64,000 bases of DNA. Origin: Erythrobacter sp. (GTDB lineage: Bacteria; Pseudomonadota; Alphaproteobacteria; Sphingomonadales; Sphingomonadaceae). The DNA lies in NCBI RefSeq assembly GCF_035194505.1, contig NZ_CP136573.1:2343001-2407000 (forward strand), read 5' to 3'. How positions within the stretch are numbered: position 1 is the stretch's first letter; each line of letters opens with the position of its first letter. Of this stretch, positions 52,344-61,103 are shown in pieces. The notes beneath the pieces were generated by a model. That model ran no database searches and was not told the DNA's origin. It was given only the letters and a program-made list of their open reading frames with translations. Made by a program: the position numbers and the translations under genes.

Positions 52344-53324
52344 TTAAAGCGCGCCATAGACAGTGTTGGAGACGAACTGCTCGGCCAGCCGCCGTCCGGT
52401 GCGGATCGCGCTCGCGGGCAGAGGCTCGTTCGCGGACCCGTAGGCGCGGATCATCGGCGGGGTGTCGCGGTAATTGCCCGTTTCCACCCCCGGCATCCTG
52501 GCCAGCGCCTGCAACAGCCCGGCAAAGCGCCCCCGCACGATCGGGTTCATCGCCAGCTTGCGGCGGTTGATGAGCTCGAAGGAATGGCTGACGAGCGTGA
52601 AGCTCTCGCGCTCGCAATCGCGCGCATGGGCAATCGCGGCGAGCATCTCGCCAAGCGAGAGCGCGGTGATCTGGGCATGGCGCTGCCCGCCGCCGAGCGT
52701 GCCGATGCTGCCCGCGGGCACCTCGATCACGCCAAGGTGGTGCACCGGATCGCGCACATCCGCGCCAAGGCTGATGCGGCAGGCGCCGCCTGTGAGCGCC
52801 GGGCAATGGCTTGAATCATAGGCAATGCCCAGCATCGCCAGCGCCCGCAGCGTATCGTCATTCGCGCCGTAATTGCCTGCGCGGAAAGCGACCGGCGCAG
52901 GCGCACCGGCGGCCATCAGCGTGTCGCGGGCGTAGGCAAGGAGTTCGCACTGGTCTTCCAGCGGGAAGTCCGCAAGGTTGCGCCCTGTGCGGCCCGATGC
53001 GAGCGGATTGGCGCTGCCGGCGTGCTCCAGCCATTCGGTATGGCAATGCAGCTGCACATCCTGTCCGGCGGCGACGATGGGTGCGACAATGTCCTCGATC
53101 GCGGCAAGGCCCCACACCAGCGCGGGCATGGGATCGACGAAGAACGCCGCCTTTTGCCCGTATCGCGCCAGCATTTCGAGCTTGTGACCGATGCCTGCCG
53201 GACCTTGCGGGGTGATGCAGGCGATCGAGCGGGTAAAGTTCTCCGCCCGGTCAGCCGCATGCGGCCCGGTATAGAGGCCCGAGGAATACTCGGTGTCGAT
53301 CGTGATGAACACGCGGGTCATCAT
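52344..53324 (-). CDS. Polysaccharide deacetylase-family protein
   Basis: 326 residues. ITIDTEYSSG holds the N-terminal Asp of NodB-type deacetylases, QLHCHTEWLEH the metal-binding His pair, and FRAGNYGANDDTLRAL the conserved Arg/Gly segment. No signal peptide is evident, so it may act in the cytoplasm or on lipid-linked sugars. The neighbouring GNAT gene suggests a small surface-polysaccharide modification pair. The exact substrate cannot be read from sequence. Confidence 0.82.
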   Translation of the reverse strand: MMTRVFITIDTEYSSGLYTGPHAADRAENFTRSIACITPQGPAGIGHKLEMLARYGQKAAFFVDPMPALVWGLAAIEDIVAPIVAAGQDVQLHCHTEWLEHAGSANPLASGRTGRNLADFPLEDQCELLAYARDTLMAAGAPAPVAFRAGNYGANDDTLRALAMLGIAYDSSHCPALTGGACRISLGADVRDPVHHLGVIEVPAGSIGTLGGGQRHAQITALSLGEMLAAIAHARDCERESFTLVSHSFELINRRKLAMNPIVRGRFAGLLQALARMPGVETGNYRDTPPMIRAYGSANEPLPASAIRTGRRLAEQFVSNTVYGAL

Positions 53325-53389
53325 GACCCCCGTGATAGCGCGCGAGGGTTAAGACGGCGTGAGGACGCTGTCGTCCCCTGCCGGAGGGT

Positions 53390-54151
53390 TCAGATTCCGC
53401 CCGCCGTGGTGGGGTAGCCGAGCCCCGCCAGCCCTTCGACCAGCGCGGCGCTGCACTGCGCCAGATCATCGGCGCTGGTGGAACGGACCACGAAATTGGC
53501 ACCCACCCGGCCTTCGCGGAAGAAGGGGTAGGAGCCGATCTGGCAGGTCTCGTGGGCGGCCTCGACGCTCCGCAGCAGCTCGGCCACCTCGCTCTCGGCG
53601 CACCAGCAGCCGATGGTTTCCGACAACAGCGGCGCGCCGCCTTCAAGCTGGCCGGTGAGCGCGTCGAGCATCCCGGCGGTGATATGCGGCACGCCCGCCA
53701 TCACGAACAGGTTGCCGCGCCGGATACCGGGCGCGCCCGACATGCGGTTGGGGATCAGTTCGGAGCCTTCGGGCACGCGCGCCATGCGCAGCCGCCCTTC
53801 GTTGAGCCCCCCGCGGGTTTCGTAATAGCGTTCCAGCAGCGCGCGTGCATCGGGGTGGATGACCACCGGCACGCCCAGCGCCTTGGCGACCGCATCGACC
53901 GTGATGTCGTCATGGGTCGGCCCGATCCCGCCGGTGGTGAAGAGATAGTCATAATCCGCCATCAGCGCGTTGACCGCCTCGACGATGCGGCTTTCCACGT
54001 CCGGCACCACCCGCACCTCGGCCAGGCGGATGCCCTGCACCTGTAGCCACGAGGCGACCTGCGCGATGTTCTTATCCTGCGTGCGGCCGGAGAGGATTTC
54101 GTCGCCGATGACGATGAGTCCGGCGGTCCAGATCTTTTCGGGAGAGGTCAT
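53390..54151 (-). CDS. CinA-like molybdopterin-binding domain protein
   Basis: 253 residues, equal to the N-terminal MoaB/Mog-like (MoCF) domain of CinA. Key motifs are GLIVIGDEILSGRTQDKN and the phosphate loop LFTTGGIGPTHDDIT. The C-terminal nicotinamide-nucleotide amidase domain of full CinA is absent, as in many alphaproteobacterial paralogues. The start at 54151 is supported by the family N-terminus and a GGAGAGG-type context; the open frame extends further left only through the repeat at 54197. Confidence 0.87.
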   Translation of the reverse strand: MTSPEKIWTAGLIVIGDEILSGRTQDKNIAQVASWLQVQGIRLAEVRVVPDVESRIVEAVNALMADYDYLFTTGGIGPTHDDITVDAVAKALGVPVVIHPDARALLERYYETRGGLNEGRLRMARVPEGSELIPNRMSGAPGIRRGNLFVMAGVPHITAGMLDALTGQLEGGAPLLSETIGCWCAESEVAELLRSVEAAHETCQIGSYPFFREGRVGANFVVRSTSADDLAQCSAALVEGLAGLGYPTTAGGI

Positions 54152-54196
54152 GGGGGATTGGTTAGGAGAGAAATCTTCCGATCCCAAGCCCCTTTC

Positions 54197-54278
54197 GTCA
54201 TCCCCGCGCAGGCGGGGATCCATCTGCCCTTGCGATCACGCGAGAGGGTGAATGGACCCCTGCCCTCGCAGGGGTGAC
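54197..54278. repeat. Intergenic repeat with two hairpins
   Basis: Two hairpins, CCCCGC-GCAG-GCGGGG near 54202-54217 and CCCCTGC-CCTC-GCAGGGG at 54257-54274, in partly inverted orientation (GTCATCCCCGC... versus ...GGGGTGAC). Elements of this look are common between genes of sphingomonads and other proteobacteria. It sits between two minus-strand genes. Confidence 0.75.
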
Positions 54279-54288
54279 AAGGGTGGCC

Positions 54289-55797
54289 TTATTCAGCGGC
54301 TTCGAGCTGTTCCTCAGCACCGCGCGCATTGGCTCCAGCGCGGGTAAAGGTCAGGAAGCCGTCGGTCAGCGCGTCTTCCTTCATCCGCTTGCGGTCGATC
54401 ACATATTCCTGATTGAGCCGCCACGGATAGCTCACCGAATTGCGCGGCATGATGTGCTTTCCGCGCTGGATGTAGCCCGAGGAGAAATCGAACACGTCGT
54501 CCTCGACGATCTTCGCCTCTTCCGCCGCGGTCAGCACCGGGGTGGCGATGGTCGTGCCTGTGGCGCGCATATGTTCGAGCACGCGGCACACATAGTCGGA
54601 ATTGATGTCGGCCCGCAGCGTCCAGCTGGCATTGAGGTAGCCGAACACCACCGCAAGGTTGGGCAGGTTCGAGAACATGCAGCCCTTGTAGTAGAAGCGT
54701 TCGTTGAACTTCACCGGCTGGCCTTCGACGCGCACGTCGATCTTGCCGGCAACCGCCAGCTTGAGGCCGGTGGCCGTCACCACGATATCGGCGGCGAGGA
54801 ACGTCCCGTCGGCGAGGCGCACGCCGCCCTTTTCGAACTTGGCGATATGGCCCGTAACGACATCGGCTTTGCCCGCCTTCATCGCGGTGAACAGATCCTC
54901 GTCGGGCACCAGGCACAAGCGCTGTTCCCAAGGGTTGTAAGGCGGGGTGAAGGCGTCCTTGTCGTAATCCGGCCCCAGCGCCTTCTCGATCTTCTTGTAG
55001 AGCGCGTCCTTCACCTTTTGCGGATTGTCGCGCGCCAGCTTGAAGCTGAAGTCCTGCATCTTGATGTTCTTGAACCGGGTGATCCGGTAGGCGAGCTTTT
55101 CCGGCAGCACCTTGCGCAGGAAATTGGCAATCGCGTCCTTGGCGGGGCGGGTGAACATCCATGTGGGGGTGCGCTGGAGCATCGTCACATGCGCCGCCTC
55201 GCGCGCCATCGACGGAACGATCGTCACCGCAGTCGCGCCCGAGCCGATCACGACGACATTCTTGCCCTTGTAATCGAGGTTTTCGGGCCAGAACTGCGGG
55301 TGGAGCACCTGTCCGTCGAATTCACCGAAGTCGAACCCGGCGTCATAAGGCTCGTCGTAATCGTAATAGCCTGCGCCGAGATAGACGAAGTTGGCGGTGA
55401 GGTGGGTGCGGCTGCCATCGGCCTTCTCCATCTCGACATGCCAGCGCGCGTCATCATGGTGGAAGTCGGCGCTGATCACCTTGTGGCCGAAGCGGATGTG
55501 CTGGCGGATGCCGCGCTCGTCGACGATACGGTCGAGATATTCGAGGATCGCAGGCGCATCGGCGATCGACTTTTCATGCCGCCACGGCTCGAAATCGAAG
55601 CCGAGGGTGTGCATGTCGCTGTCCGAGCGGATGCCGGGATAGCGGAACAGATCCCACGTCCCGCCGAGGTTGTCGCGGCGCTCGACGATGGCATAGCTGT
55701 GGTGCGGCGCTTTCATTTCCATGTGCGCGGCCATGCCGATGCCGGAAATCCCGGCACCCACGATCAGCACGTCGAAATCAGGCGGTGTGGCAAGCAT
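54289..55797 (-). CDS. Flavin-containing (Baeyer-Villiger type) monooxygenase
   Basis: 502 residues. The FAD site is VLIVGAGISGIGMAAH, the Baeyer-Villiger fingerprint is FDGQVLHPQFWPE (FxGxxxHxxxW form), and the NADPH site is VVVIGSGATAVTIV. These support oxygenation of a ketone or a related soft nucleophile. The start at 55797 has a GAGAGAGG ribosome site; 27 more upstream codons are open but unlikely. It is divergent from a TonB receptor gene, with a 129-bp shared promoter region. Confidence 0.88.
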   Translation of the reverse strand: MLATPPDFDVLIVGAGISGIGMAAHMEMKAPHHSYAIVERRDNLGGTWDLFRYPGIRSDSDMHTLGFDFEPWRHEKSIADAPAILEYLDRIVDERGIRQHIRFGHKVISADFHHDDARWHVEMEKADGSRTHLTANFVYLGAGYYDYDEPYDAGFDFGEFDGQVLHPQFWPENLDYKGKNVVVIGSGATAVTIVPSMAREAAHVTMLQRTPTWMFTRPAKDAIANFLRKVLPEKLAYRITRFKNIKMQDFSFKLARDNPQKVKDALYKKIEKALGPDYDKDAFTPPYNPWEQRLCLVPDEDLFTAMKAGKADVVTGHIAKFEKGGVRLADGTFLAADIVVTATGLKLAVAGKIDVRVEGQPVKFNERFYYKGCMFSNLPNLAVVFGYLNASWTLRADINSDYVCRVLEHMRATGTTIATPVLTAAEEAKIVEDDVFDFSSGYIQRGKHIMPRNSVSYPWRLNQEYVIDRKRMKEDALTDGFLTFTRAGANARGAEEQLEAAE

Positions 55798-55926
55798 GAC
55801 GGGGCCTCTCTCTCCCTTGTTGACACGGATGTAACCACAGCCTTTGCGCAAAAGCGAGTCTTGAATAGCAATCTGCAACTGACTTTGAGGTGACGCGGCG
55901 TGGTCCGCGCTTTATGGCCCGCTCCC

Positions 55927-57960
55927 ATGAGACTTCGTGCCCGCCTGCTCGCCTGCGTTTTGCTCCTGCCTCTTGCCGCGCCGCTGGCCGCGCAGGATGA
56001 CAGCGAAGTGGTGGACGAGGATGCGCTGGCAGAGGAAATCATCGTCACCGGGCGCGGCCTCGAACCCGCGCTCTCGACCGGGATCTATGCCACCACCACT
56101 CTCGATCGCGAGACGATCGTGGCGAGCCCATCGGGCCGGATCGAGGATGTGCTGCGGGGCGTTGCGGGGTTCCAGCAGTTCCGCCGCTCGGACAGCCGCT
56201 CGTCCAACCCCAGCGCCCAAGGCGTGACGCTGCGCGCGCTGGGCGGCAATGCGACGAGCCGCGCGCTCGTGCTGCTAGACGGGGTGCCGCTGGCTGACCC
56301 GTTCTTCGGCTATATCCCGCTCTCGGCCATCGCGCCCGAGACGCTGGGCGAGATCCGCGTGACCCGCGGCGGCGGTTCGGGGCCGTTCGGCGCAGGGGCG
56401 CTGGCGGGGACGATTGAACTCGACAGCGCCGATCCCTCCGCAAGCAACCCGTTCATGGGCAGCGCCGCGATCAACAACCGCGCCGAAACCGAGGCAAGCG
56501 GCGTGCTGACCGCGCGGCTCGGGCGCGGTTTTGCCGTGGCCAGCGGGCGGTGGGACCGGGGGCAGGGGTTCTTCACCACGCCTGACAGCCAACGGGTGCC
56601 CGCCTCTGCCCGCGCCGCCTTCGACAGCTGGAACGCCGCCCTGCGCGCCGTCGCCCCGCTCACCGACAGCATCGAATTGCAGGCCCGCGTCGGCGCCTTC
56701 CGCGATGCGCGCACGCTCCGGTTCCGGGGTGCGGATTCGACCAGCGAGGGCGAGGATGCCTCGATCCGCCTTGTCGGGCGCGGGCGCTGGCAGTTCGATC
56801 TGCTGGCCTATGTCCAGACCCGCGATTTCTCGAACATCGTCATCAGCGCCACCCGCTTCACTCCGACGCTCGACCAGCGGCGCACGCCGTCCACCGGCAT
56901 CGGCGGCAAGTTCGAACTGCGCCCCCCGATTGCCGAGGGGCACGATATCCGTATCGGCGCCGATTATCGCCGCGCCGACGGGGAATTGCAGGAAGAGGCG
57001 CTGAACGCTGTGACCGGCGCGATCACCGAGCGTCGCCGCGCGGGCGGGGTGACCGGCAATCTCGGCCTGTTCATCGAGGATGACTGGCAAATCGGCCCGC
57101 TCGTCATCAATGGCGGGTTGCGTGCGGACCGCTCCAGCATCACCGGCGGGTTCTACCGCGCGGTCAATGCGGCCGGCGCGCCGGTCAGCACCCTCATCGC
57201 GCCCGATCGCAGCGACTGGTCGGTCAGCTGGCGGGCGGGGGCTTCGTTCAACGCGACCCGCCGTCTGGGCCTGCGCGCAGCGGCCTATACCGGGCTGCGC
57301 CTGCCGACCCTCAACGAGCTCTACCGCCCCTTCGTGGTGTTCCCGGTGGTGACGCAGGCCAATGCGGGCCTCGAAAACGAGCGGTTGGAGGGCTTCGAAC
57401 TCGGCTTCGACTGGCAGCCGGTCAATGAAGTGGTGCTGGCTGTGACCGCCTTTGACAACCGGGTCGAGAATGCCATCGCCAATGTCACCATCGCCCCTAA
57501 TCTGCGCGAGCGCCAGAACCTGCCGGCGATTGCCGCGCAGGGGATCGAGGCCAATCTGGCGGTGAAGCTGGGCGAAGTCAGTTTGGACGGCGCGCTCGCC
57601 TGGACCGATGCCGAGGTGCGCGGGCGCGGGCCTTCGCTGGCGCTCGATGGCAAGCGTCCGGCGCAGACCCCGGCCTTTGCCGGCACGCTAACGCTCGGCT
57701 GGAAGCCGGCCGAGGGCTGGCACCTTGCCGCCACGCTGCGCCATGTGTCCGCGCAGTTCGAGGATGATCTTGAGACCGACCGGCTGGCCCCTGCCACCAC
57801 GCTCGACGCCTTCCTCGCAGCGCCGCTCGCCGGCACGCTGTCGCTGGTGCTGCGGGGCGAGAATCTCAGCGGCGAGACGATCATCACCCGCAATCAGGCC
57901 GGATCGATCGATCTCGGCGTACCGCGCACATTGTGGCTGGGGGTAAGGGTCGGTTTCTGA
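55927..57960 (+). CDS. TonB-dependent receptor (short)
   Basis: 677-residue outer-membrane transporter. A signal peptide (RLLACVLLLPLAAPLAAQ) is followed by a TonB box-like EEIIVTGRG, the plug domain (TLRALGGNATSRALVLLDGVPLADPFFG; motif in residues 99-126) and a barrel ending LWLGVRVGF with terminal Phe. The plug style is that of cobalamin/siderophore-like receptors. I prefer the ATG at 55927 over the GTG at 55900 because it gives a clean signal peptide. The ligand is unknown; the divergent monooxygenase may be functionally related. Confidence 0.88.
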   Translation: MRLRARLLACVLLLPLAAPLAAQDDSEVVDEDALAEEIIVTGRGLEPALSTGIYATTTLDRETIVASPSGRIEDVLRGVAGFQQFRRSDSRSSNPSAQGVTLRALGGNATSRALVLLDGVPLADPFFGYIPLSAIAPETLGEIRVTRGGGSGPFGAGALAGTIELDSADPSASNPFMGSAAINNRAETEASGVLTARLGRGFAVASGRWDRGQGFFTTPDSQRVPASARAAFDSWNAALRAVAPLTDSIELQARVGAFRDARTLRFRGADSTSEGEDASIRLVGRGRWQFDLLAYVQTRDFSNIVISATRFTPTLDQRRTPSTGIGGKFELRPPIAEGHDIRIGADYRRADGELQEEALNAVTGAITERRRAGGVTGNLGLFIEDDWQIGPLVINGGLRADRSSITGGFYRAVNAAGAPVSTLIAPDRSDWSVSWRAGASFNATRRLGLRAAAYTGLRLPTLNELYRPFVVFPVVTQANAGLENERLEGFELGFDWQPVNEVVLAVTAFDNRVENAIANVTIAPNLRERQNLPAIAAQGIEANLAVKLGEVSLDGALAWTDAEVRGRGPSLALDGKRPAQTPAFAGTLTLGWKPAEGWHLAATLRHVSAQFEDDLETDRLAPATTLDAFLAAPLAGTLSLVLRGENLSGETIITRNQAGSIDLGVPRTLWLGVRVGF

Positions 57961-58024
57961 GCCGGTGGGAGGCCCCAGCACCCGCCGCGAAACAATCTTG
58001 CCCGAACTCCGATGCGGACAGCAA

Positions 58025-58043
58025 CATGCTGCGCCGCAGCATG
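58025..58043. promoter_or_regulatory. Perfect hairpin upstream of the second receptor
   Basis: CATGCTGC-GCC-GCAGCATG is an exact 8-bp inverted repeat in the 212-bp gap between two TonB receptor genes, 130 bp before the second start. It could be an operator, an mRNA leader hairpin, or a weak terminator of the first receptor gene. Confidence 0.45.
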
Positions 58044-58172
58044 AAATGTGGCATTTTTGCTACTGTCAGCCAGAACTTGACTATGACTCTTGTTAGGCCG
58101 CGAAGCCCTGATAGGTTCCCGCCCACACCAAGATCGGCCTGAAGCCGGCTGGATTGTTGAGAGAGGCAAAAC

Positions 58173-60749
58173 ATGACTCGCAAGTTCGCAGCTTTTGCTT
58201 GCGGCCTGATGGCCTGCAGCGCGCTTACCGCCCCCGCCTATGCCCAGGATGCTGAAAGCGATGCGCCCGCCGCACGCGATGACAGCGTCATCATCGTGAC
58301 CGCGACCCGTCGCGCACAGGACGTGCAGGATATTCCGCTCGCGGTGACCGCGATCGCCCCGCAGCAGCTCGAAGCCCAGCGCGTGGTCAACATCCAGCAG
58401 ATCTCGGCCCTCGCGCCCAGCTTCACCGCCAGCCAGGCGCAGCTCGCTTCGGGCTCGGTCGTGCTGCGCGTGCGCGGTATCGGCACCACCTCGAACAATA
58501 TCGGCTTCGAAAGCGCGGTCGGCATCTTCGTTGACGGCGCCTACCAGTCGCGTCCGGGCGTTGCGCTAAGCGAATTCGTCGACGTGGAACGCGTCGAAGT
58601 GCTGCGCGGCCCGCAGGGCACGCTGTTCGGCCGCAACACCTCGGCCGGCGCGCTCAACATCACCAACGTCCGTCCCGATGTCACCGAGTTCGGCGGTTTC
58701 GTGAATGCGGAATACGGTGCCTTCAACGAAGTCAGCCTGCAGGGCGCGATCAACGTGCCGATCGTGCAGGACAACCTCGCCCTGCGCGTGACGGGTGCCT
58801 ATCGCCAGCGCGACGGCTTCCTCGACGTGGTCAACCGCACCGGCGCCAAGATCGGCGAAACCAATGATGCCGACCAGTGGCTGGTCCGCGGCCAGCTGGG
58901 CTGGGACACCGACAGCGGGATGCGCGGGCGCATCATCGTCGACTACTCGAAGAGCAAGTCGAGCTGCTGCGGTGCGATCGAACTCTACCAGACGCCGCTG
59001 GTGACGGCCGGTGCCTATGCCGCCGTCGGCCTTGGCGCCAATGGCGGCAACGGCCAGCCGTTTGTTGCCACGACCGCCTTCGACCAGGCCGGCTTCGAGC
59101 GCGCGATGGACAACCGCACCGTCTCGCTCAACGCAGCGCCGGTGGCAGACATCGACAACTACGGGGTCACCGGTGAAATCGAATTCCCGATCTCGGAAAA
59201 TGCCGACCTCATCTTCATCGGTTCCTACCGCAAGTATGAAAGCTTCGAGCGCTACGATTCCGATTTCACCGCGCTCGACATTTTCAATGTCAGTGCCCTC
59301 AACCTCGATCTCGAGACCTGGACTGCCGAACTGCGGCTGCAGGGCGAAGGGATGGACGGCAAGCTGAACTACATGTTCGGCGGCTTCTATTCGGACGAGC
59401 AGATCGACCAGTCGGCCAGCTTTGCTCTCGGTGCGGATTACGGCGAAAACGTCGGCGCACTGTTGTTCCCGGCTACCGCCGGGGCACTCGGCGCCAACCC
59501 GCTGACCGTGTTCACCGGTCGCGATCCGGCCGGCACCACCAACACCAACCGCTTCCAGCAGAGCGCCCAGAGCTACGCCATCTTCACCCACAACAGCTTC
59601 GAGATCACCGATGGTCTCGAACTGACGCTGGGCGCGCGCTATTCGTGGGAAGAAAAGTCGGGCGGGTTCAGCCAGACGGCGGTCAACAACCAGATCTGCC
59701 CGGCGACGCTCAATGCGATCGGGGCGGCCGGCAATCCGGCGGTGGTGCCCGCGGCGCTGCGGCCGACCTTCGTGGCGCTGGGCTGCTTCGGCTTCACCGC
59801 GCCGGCCAACCTGCCGCAGGCCGCAGCCCTGCCGCTGGTGCGCACCTTCCAGTCCGATTTCGATGACGAAGAGCTGATCTACACCGTCAAGCTCGGTTAC
59901 GAAATCAGCCCGGCGGTGAACACCTACGCCAGCTTCACCCACGGCTACAAGGCGGGCGGGATCAACCTCGACACCACCGCAGCCGTCGGCGGTGCCGATC
60001 CGCGCTTCCTCTCGGAAGAGGTCGATGCCTATGAAATCGGCCTGAAGGCGAAGATGCTCGACGATGCCGTGACCCTCAATGTCGCGGCGTTCTACGAAGA
60101 GTTCAGCAACTTCCAGGTGCTCGAATTCACCGGCACGGCCTTCACCACCTTCAACGTTCCGGTCGCCGAAACCAAGGGCGTCGAAATCGAAGGCCTGATC
60201 CGTCCGAACAACGAGCTGACCTTCAACATCGGGGCGACCATCCTCGATGCCAGCTACCCCGAGGATTGCGATGTCGGTCAGGAAACCGTGGTCACGGTCG
60301 CCTCGCTGTGCGGCAATACGCTGACCAACGCGCCCAAGGTCGTCGCTCTGCTCGGCGGGATGTGGGAGAAGCCGCTGAACGATTCGATGGAGTTCTTCGT
60401 CTCGGGCCAGGTCCGCATGGAAGGCGACCAGCGCACCTCGACCCAGGCGATCGTGCCGCCGACTGTGGCTGCCGGTTCGACGGCCGCTCAGGTGCAGGCT
60501 GCGGTTGACGCGGCACCGCTGATCATCGCCGACGTTCAGGACGGCAAGGCCTTCGTGAACCTGCGGGCCGGCCTGCGCTTTGGCGACGGTGCCTACTCGC
60601 TCGAAGGCTGGGTCAACAACCTGACCGACGAAGTGGTGCGCGGCGTGACCTTCAACACCACCCTGCGCGGTTCGGGCGCGGCCAACTCGCGTTCGGCCTT
60701 CACCCTGCCGCCGCGCCAGTACGGCATCACCCTGCGCGCCAAGTTCTAA
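58173..60749 (+). CDS. TonB-dependent receptor
   Basis: 858-residue outer-membrane transporter. A signal peptide ends PAYAQ (about residue 25); VIIVTATRRAQDVQDIPLAV is the TonB box and plug entry; VEVLRGPQGTLFGRNTSAGA is the plug signature; the barrel ends YGITLRAKF. It belongs to the large sphingomonad receptor group often tied to plant- or lipid-derived substrates. GAGAG precedes the ATG. A strong terminator follows. The ligand is unknown. Confidence 0.92.
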   Translation: MTRKFAAFACGLMACSALTAPAYAQDAESDAPAARDDSVIIVTATRRAQDVQDIPLAVTAIAPQQLEAQRVVNIQQISALAPSFTASQAQLASGSVVLRVRGIGTTSNNIGFESAVGIFVDGAYQSRPGVALSEFVDVERVEVLRGPQGTLFGRNTSAGALNITNVRPDVTEFGGFVNAEYGAFNEVSLQGAINVPIVQDNLALRVTGAYRQRDGFLDVVNRTGAKIGETNDADQWLVRGQLGWDTDSGMRGRIIVDYSKSKSSCCGAIELYQTPLVTAGAYAAVGLGANGGNGQPFVATTAFDQAGFERAMDNRTVSLNAAPVADIDNYGVTGEIEFPISENADLIFIGSYRKYESFERYDSDFTALDIFNVSALNLDLETWTAELRLQGEGMDGKLNYMFGGFYSDEQIDQSASFALGADYGENVGALLFPATAGALGANPLTVFTGRDPAGTTNTNRFQQSAQSYAIFTHNSFEITDGLELTLGARYSWEEKSGGFSQTAVNNQICPATLNAIGAAGNPAVVPAALRPTFVALGCFGFTAPANLPQAAALPLVRTFQSDFDDEELIYTVKLGYEISPAVNTYASFTHGYKAGGINLDTTAAVGGADPRFLSEEVDAYEIGLKAKMLDDAVTLNVAAFYEEFSNFQVLEFTGTAFTTFNVPVAETKGVEIEGLIRPNNELTFNIGATILDASYPEDCDVGQETVVTVASLCGNTLTNAPKVVALLGGMWEKPLNDSMEFFVSGQVRMEGDQRTSTQAIVPPTVAAGSTAAQVQAAVDAAPLIIADVQDGKAFVNLRAGLRFGDGAYSLEGWVNNLTDEVVRGVTFNTTLRGSGAANSRSAFTLPPRQYGITLRAKF

Positions 60750-60794
60750 GGGCACGCGACAAAAGTTAGCTCCGATCACAGGAGCGGGAGAGGA

Positions 60795-60833
60795 GAGGCG
60801 GCTCGCGGCATGCGAGCCGCCTCTTTCTTTTTT
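60795..60833 (+). terminator. Intrinsic terminator after the second TonB receptor
   Basis: A 12-bp perfect stem, GAGGCGGCTCGC (60795-60806) with GCGAGCCGCCTC (60812-60823), is followed by a T-rich run of ten bases (TTTCTTTTTT). Confidence 0.93.
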
Positions 60834-60840
60834 GATTTCC

Positions 60841-60871
60841 GTGCCTGCCTCCGCAGACACGTCCTCGGTGC
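60841..60871. repeat. Dispersed hairpin repeat, copy 3
   Basis: 31-bp unit like those at 45366 and 49362, with arms GTGCCTGC / GCAGACAC and the conserved TCCTCGGTGC tail. Relative to copy 1, one C-G pair has become T-A in the stem, a compensatory change that supports a selected hairpin. Confidence 0.82.
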
Positions 60872-61012
60872 GTTTACTCCGCTCCGCTACGGACCCGCTG
60901 CGGGCGGCCGCTCGGCCTTGCGGCCCCTCGGGTGCCGATCGGCGTCAAATGCCATGATGGAGGGGAGCGGTGGCTCCGTCGCGCATCGACCGCGAGCGCA
61001 CGCGTGCCCAAC
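60872..61012. other. Gene-free spacer between convergent genes
   Basis: With the flanking terminators and repeat, 60750-61103 has no gene. This part is GC-rich, with short inverted segments (for example around GCGGGCGGCCGC) but nothing I can name. Confidence 0.7.
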
Positions 61013-61041
61013 AAAAAAAGCGGCCCGGTTGCCCGAGCCGC
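61013..61041 (-). terminator. Intrinsic terminator of the acyl-CoA dehydrogenase gene
   Basis: On the minus strand a 9-bp stem (complement of 61020-61028 with 61033-61041, one mismatch) is followed by seven T, 63 bp beyond the stop at 61104. Confidence 0.88.
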
Positions 61042-61103
61042 CTTTCGTTTTCTCGTATCGCGCTGGCCCGGTCGCGTCAGTGACCGCAGGGCCGAACGGA
61101 CAA

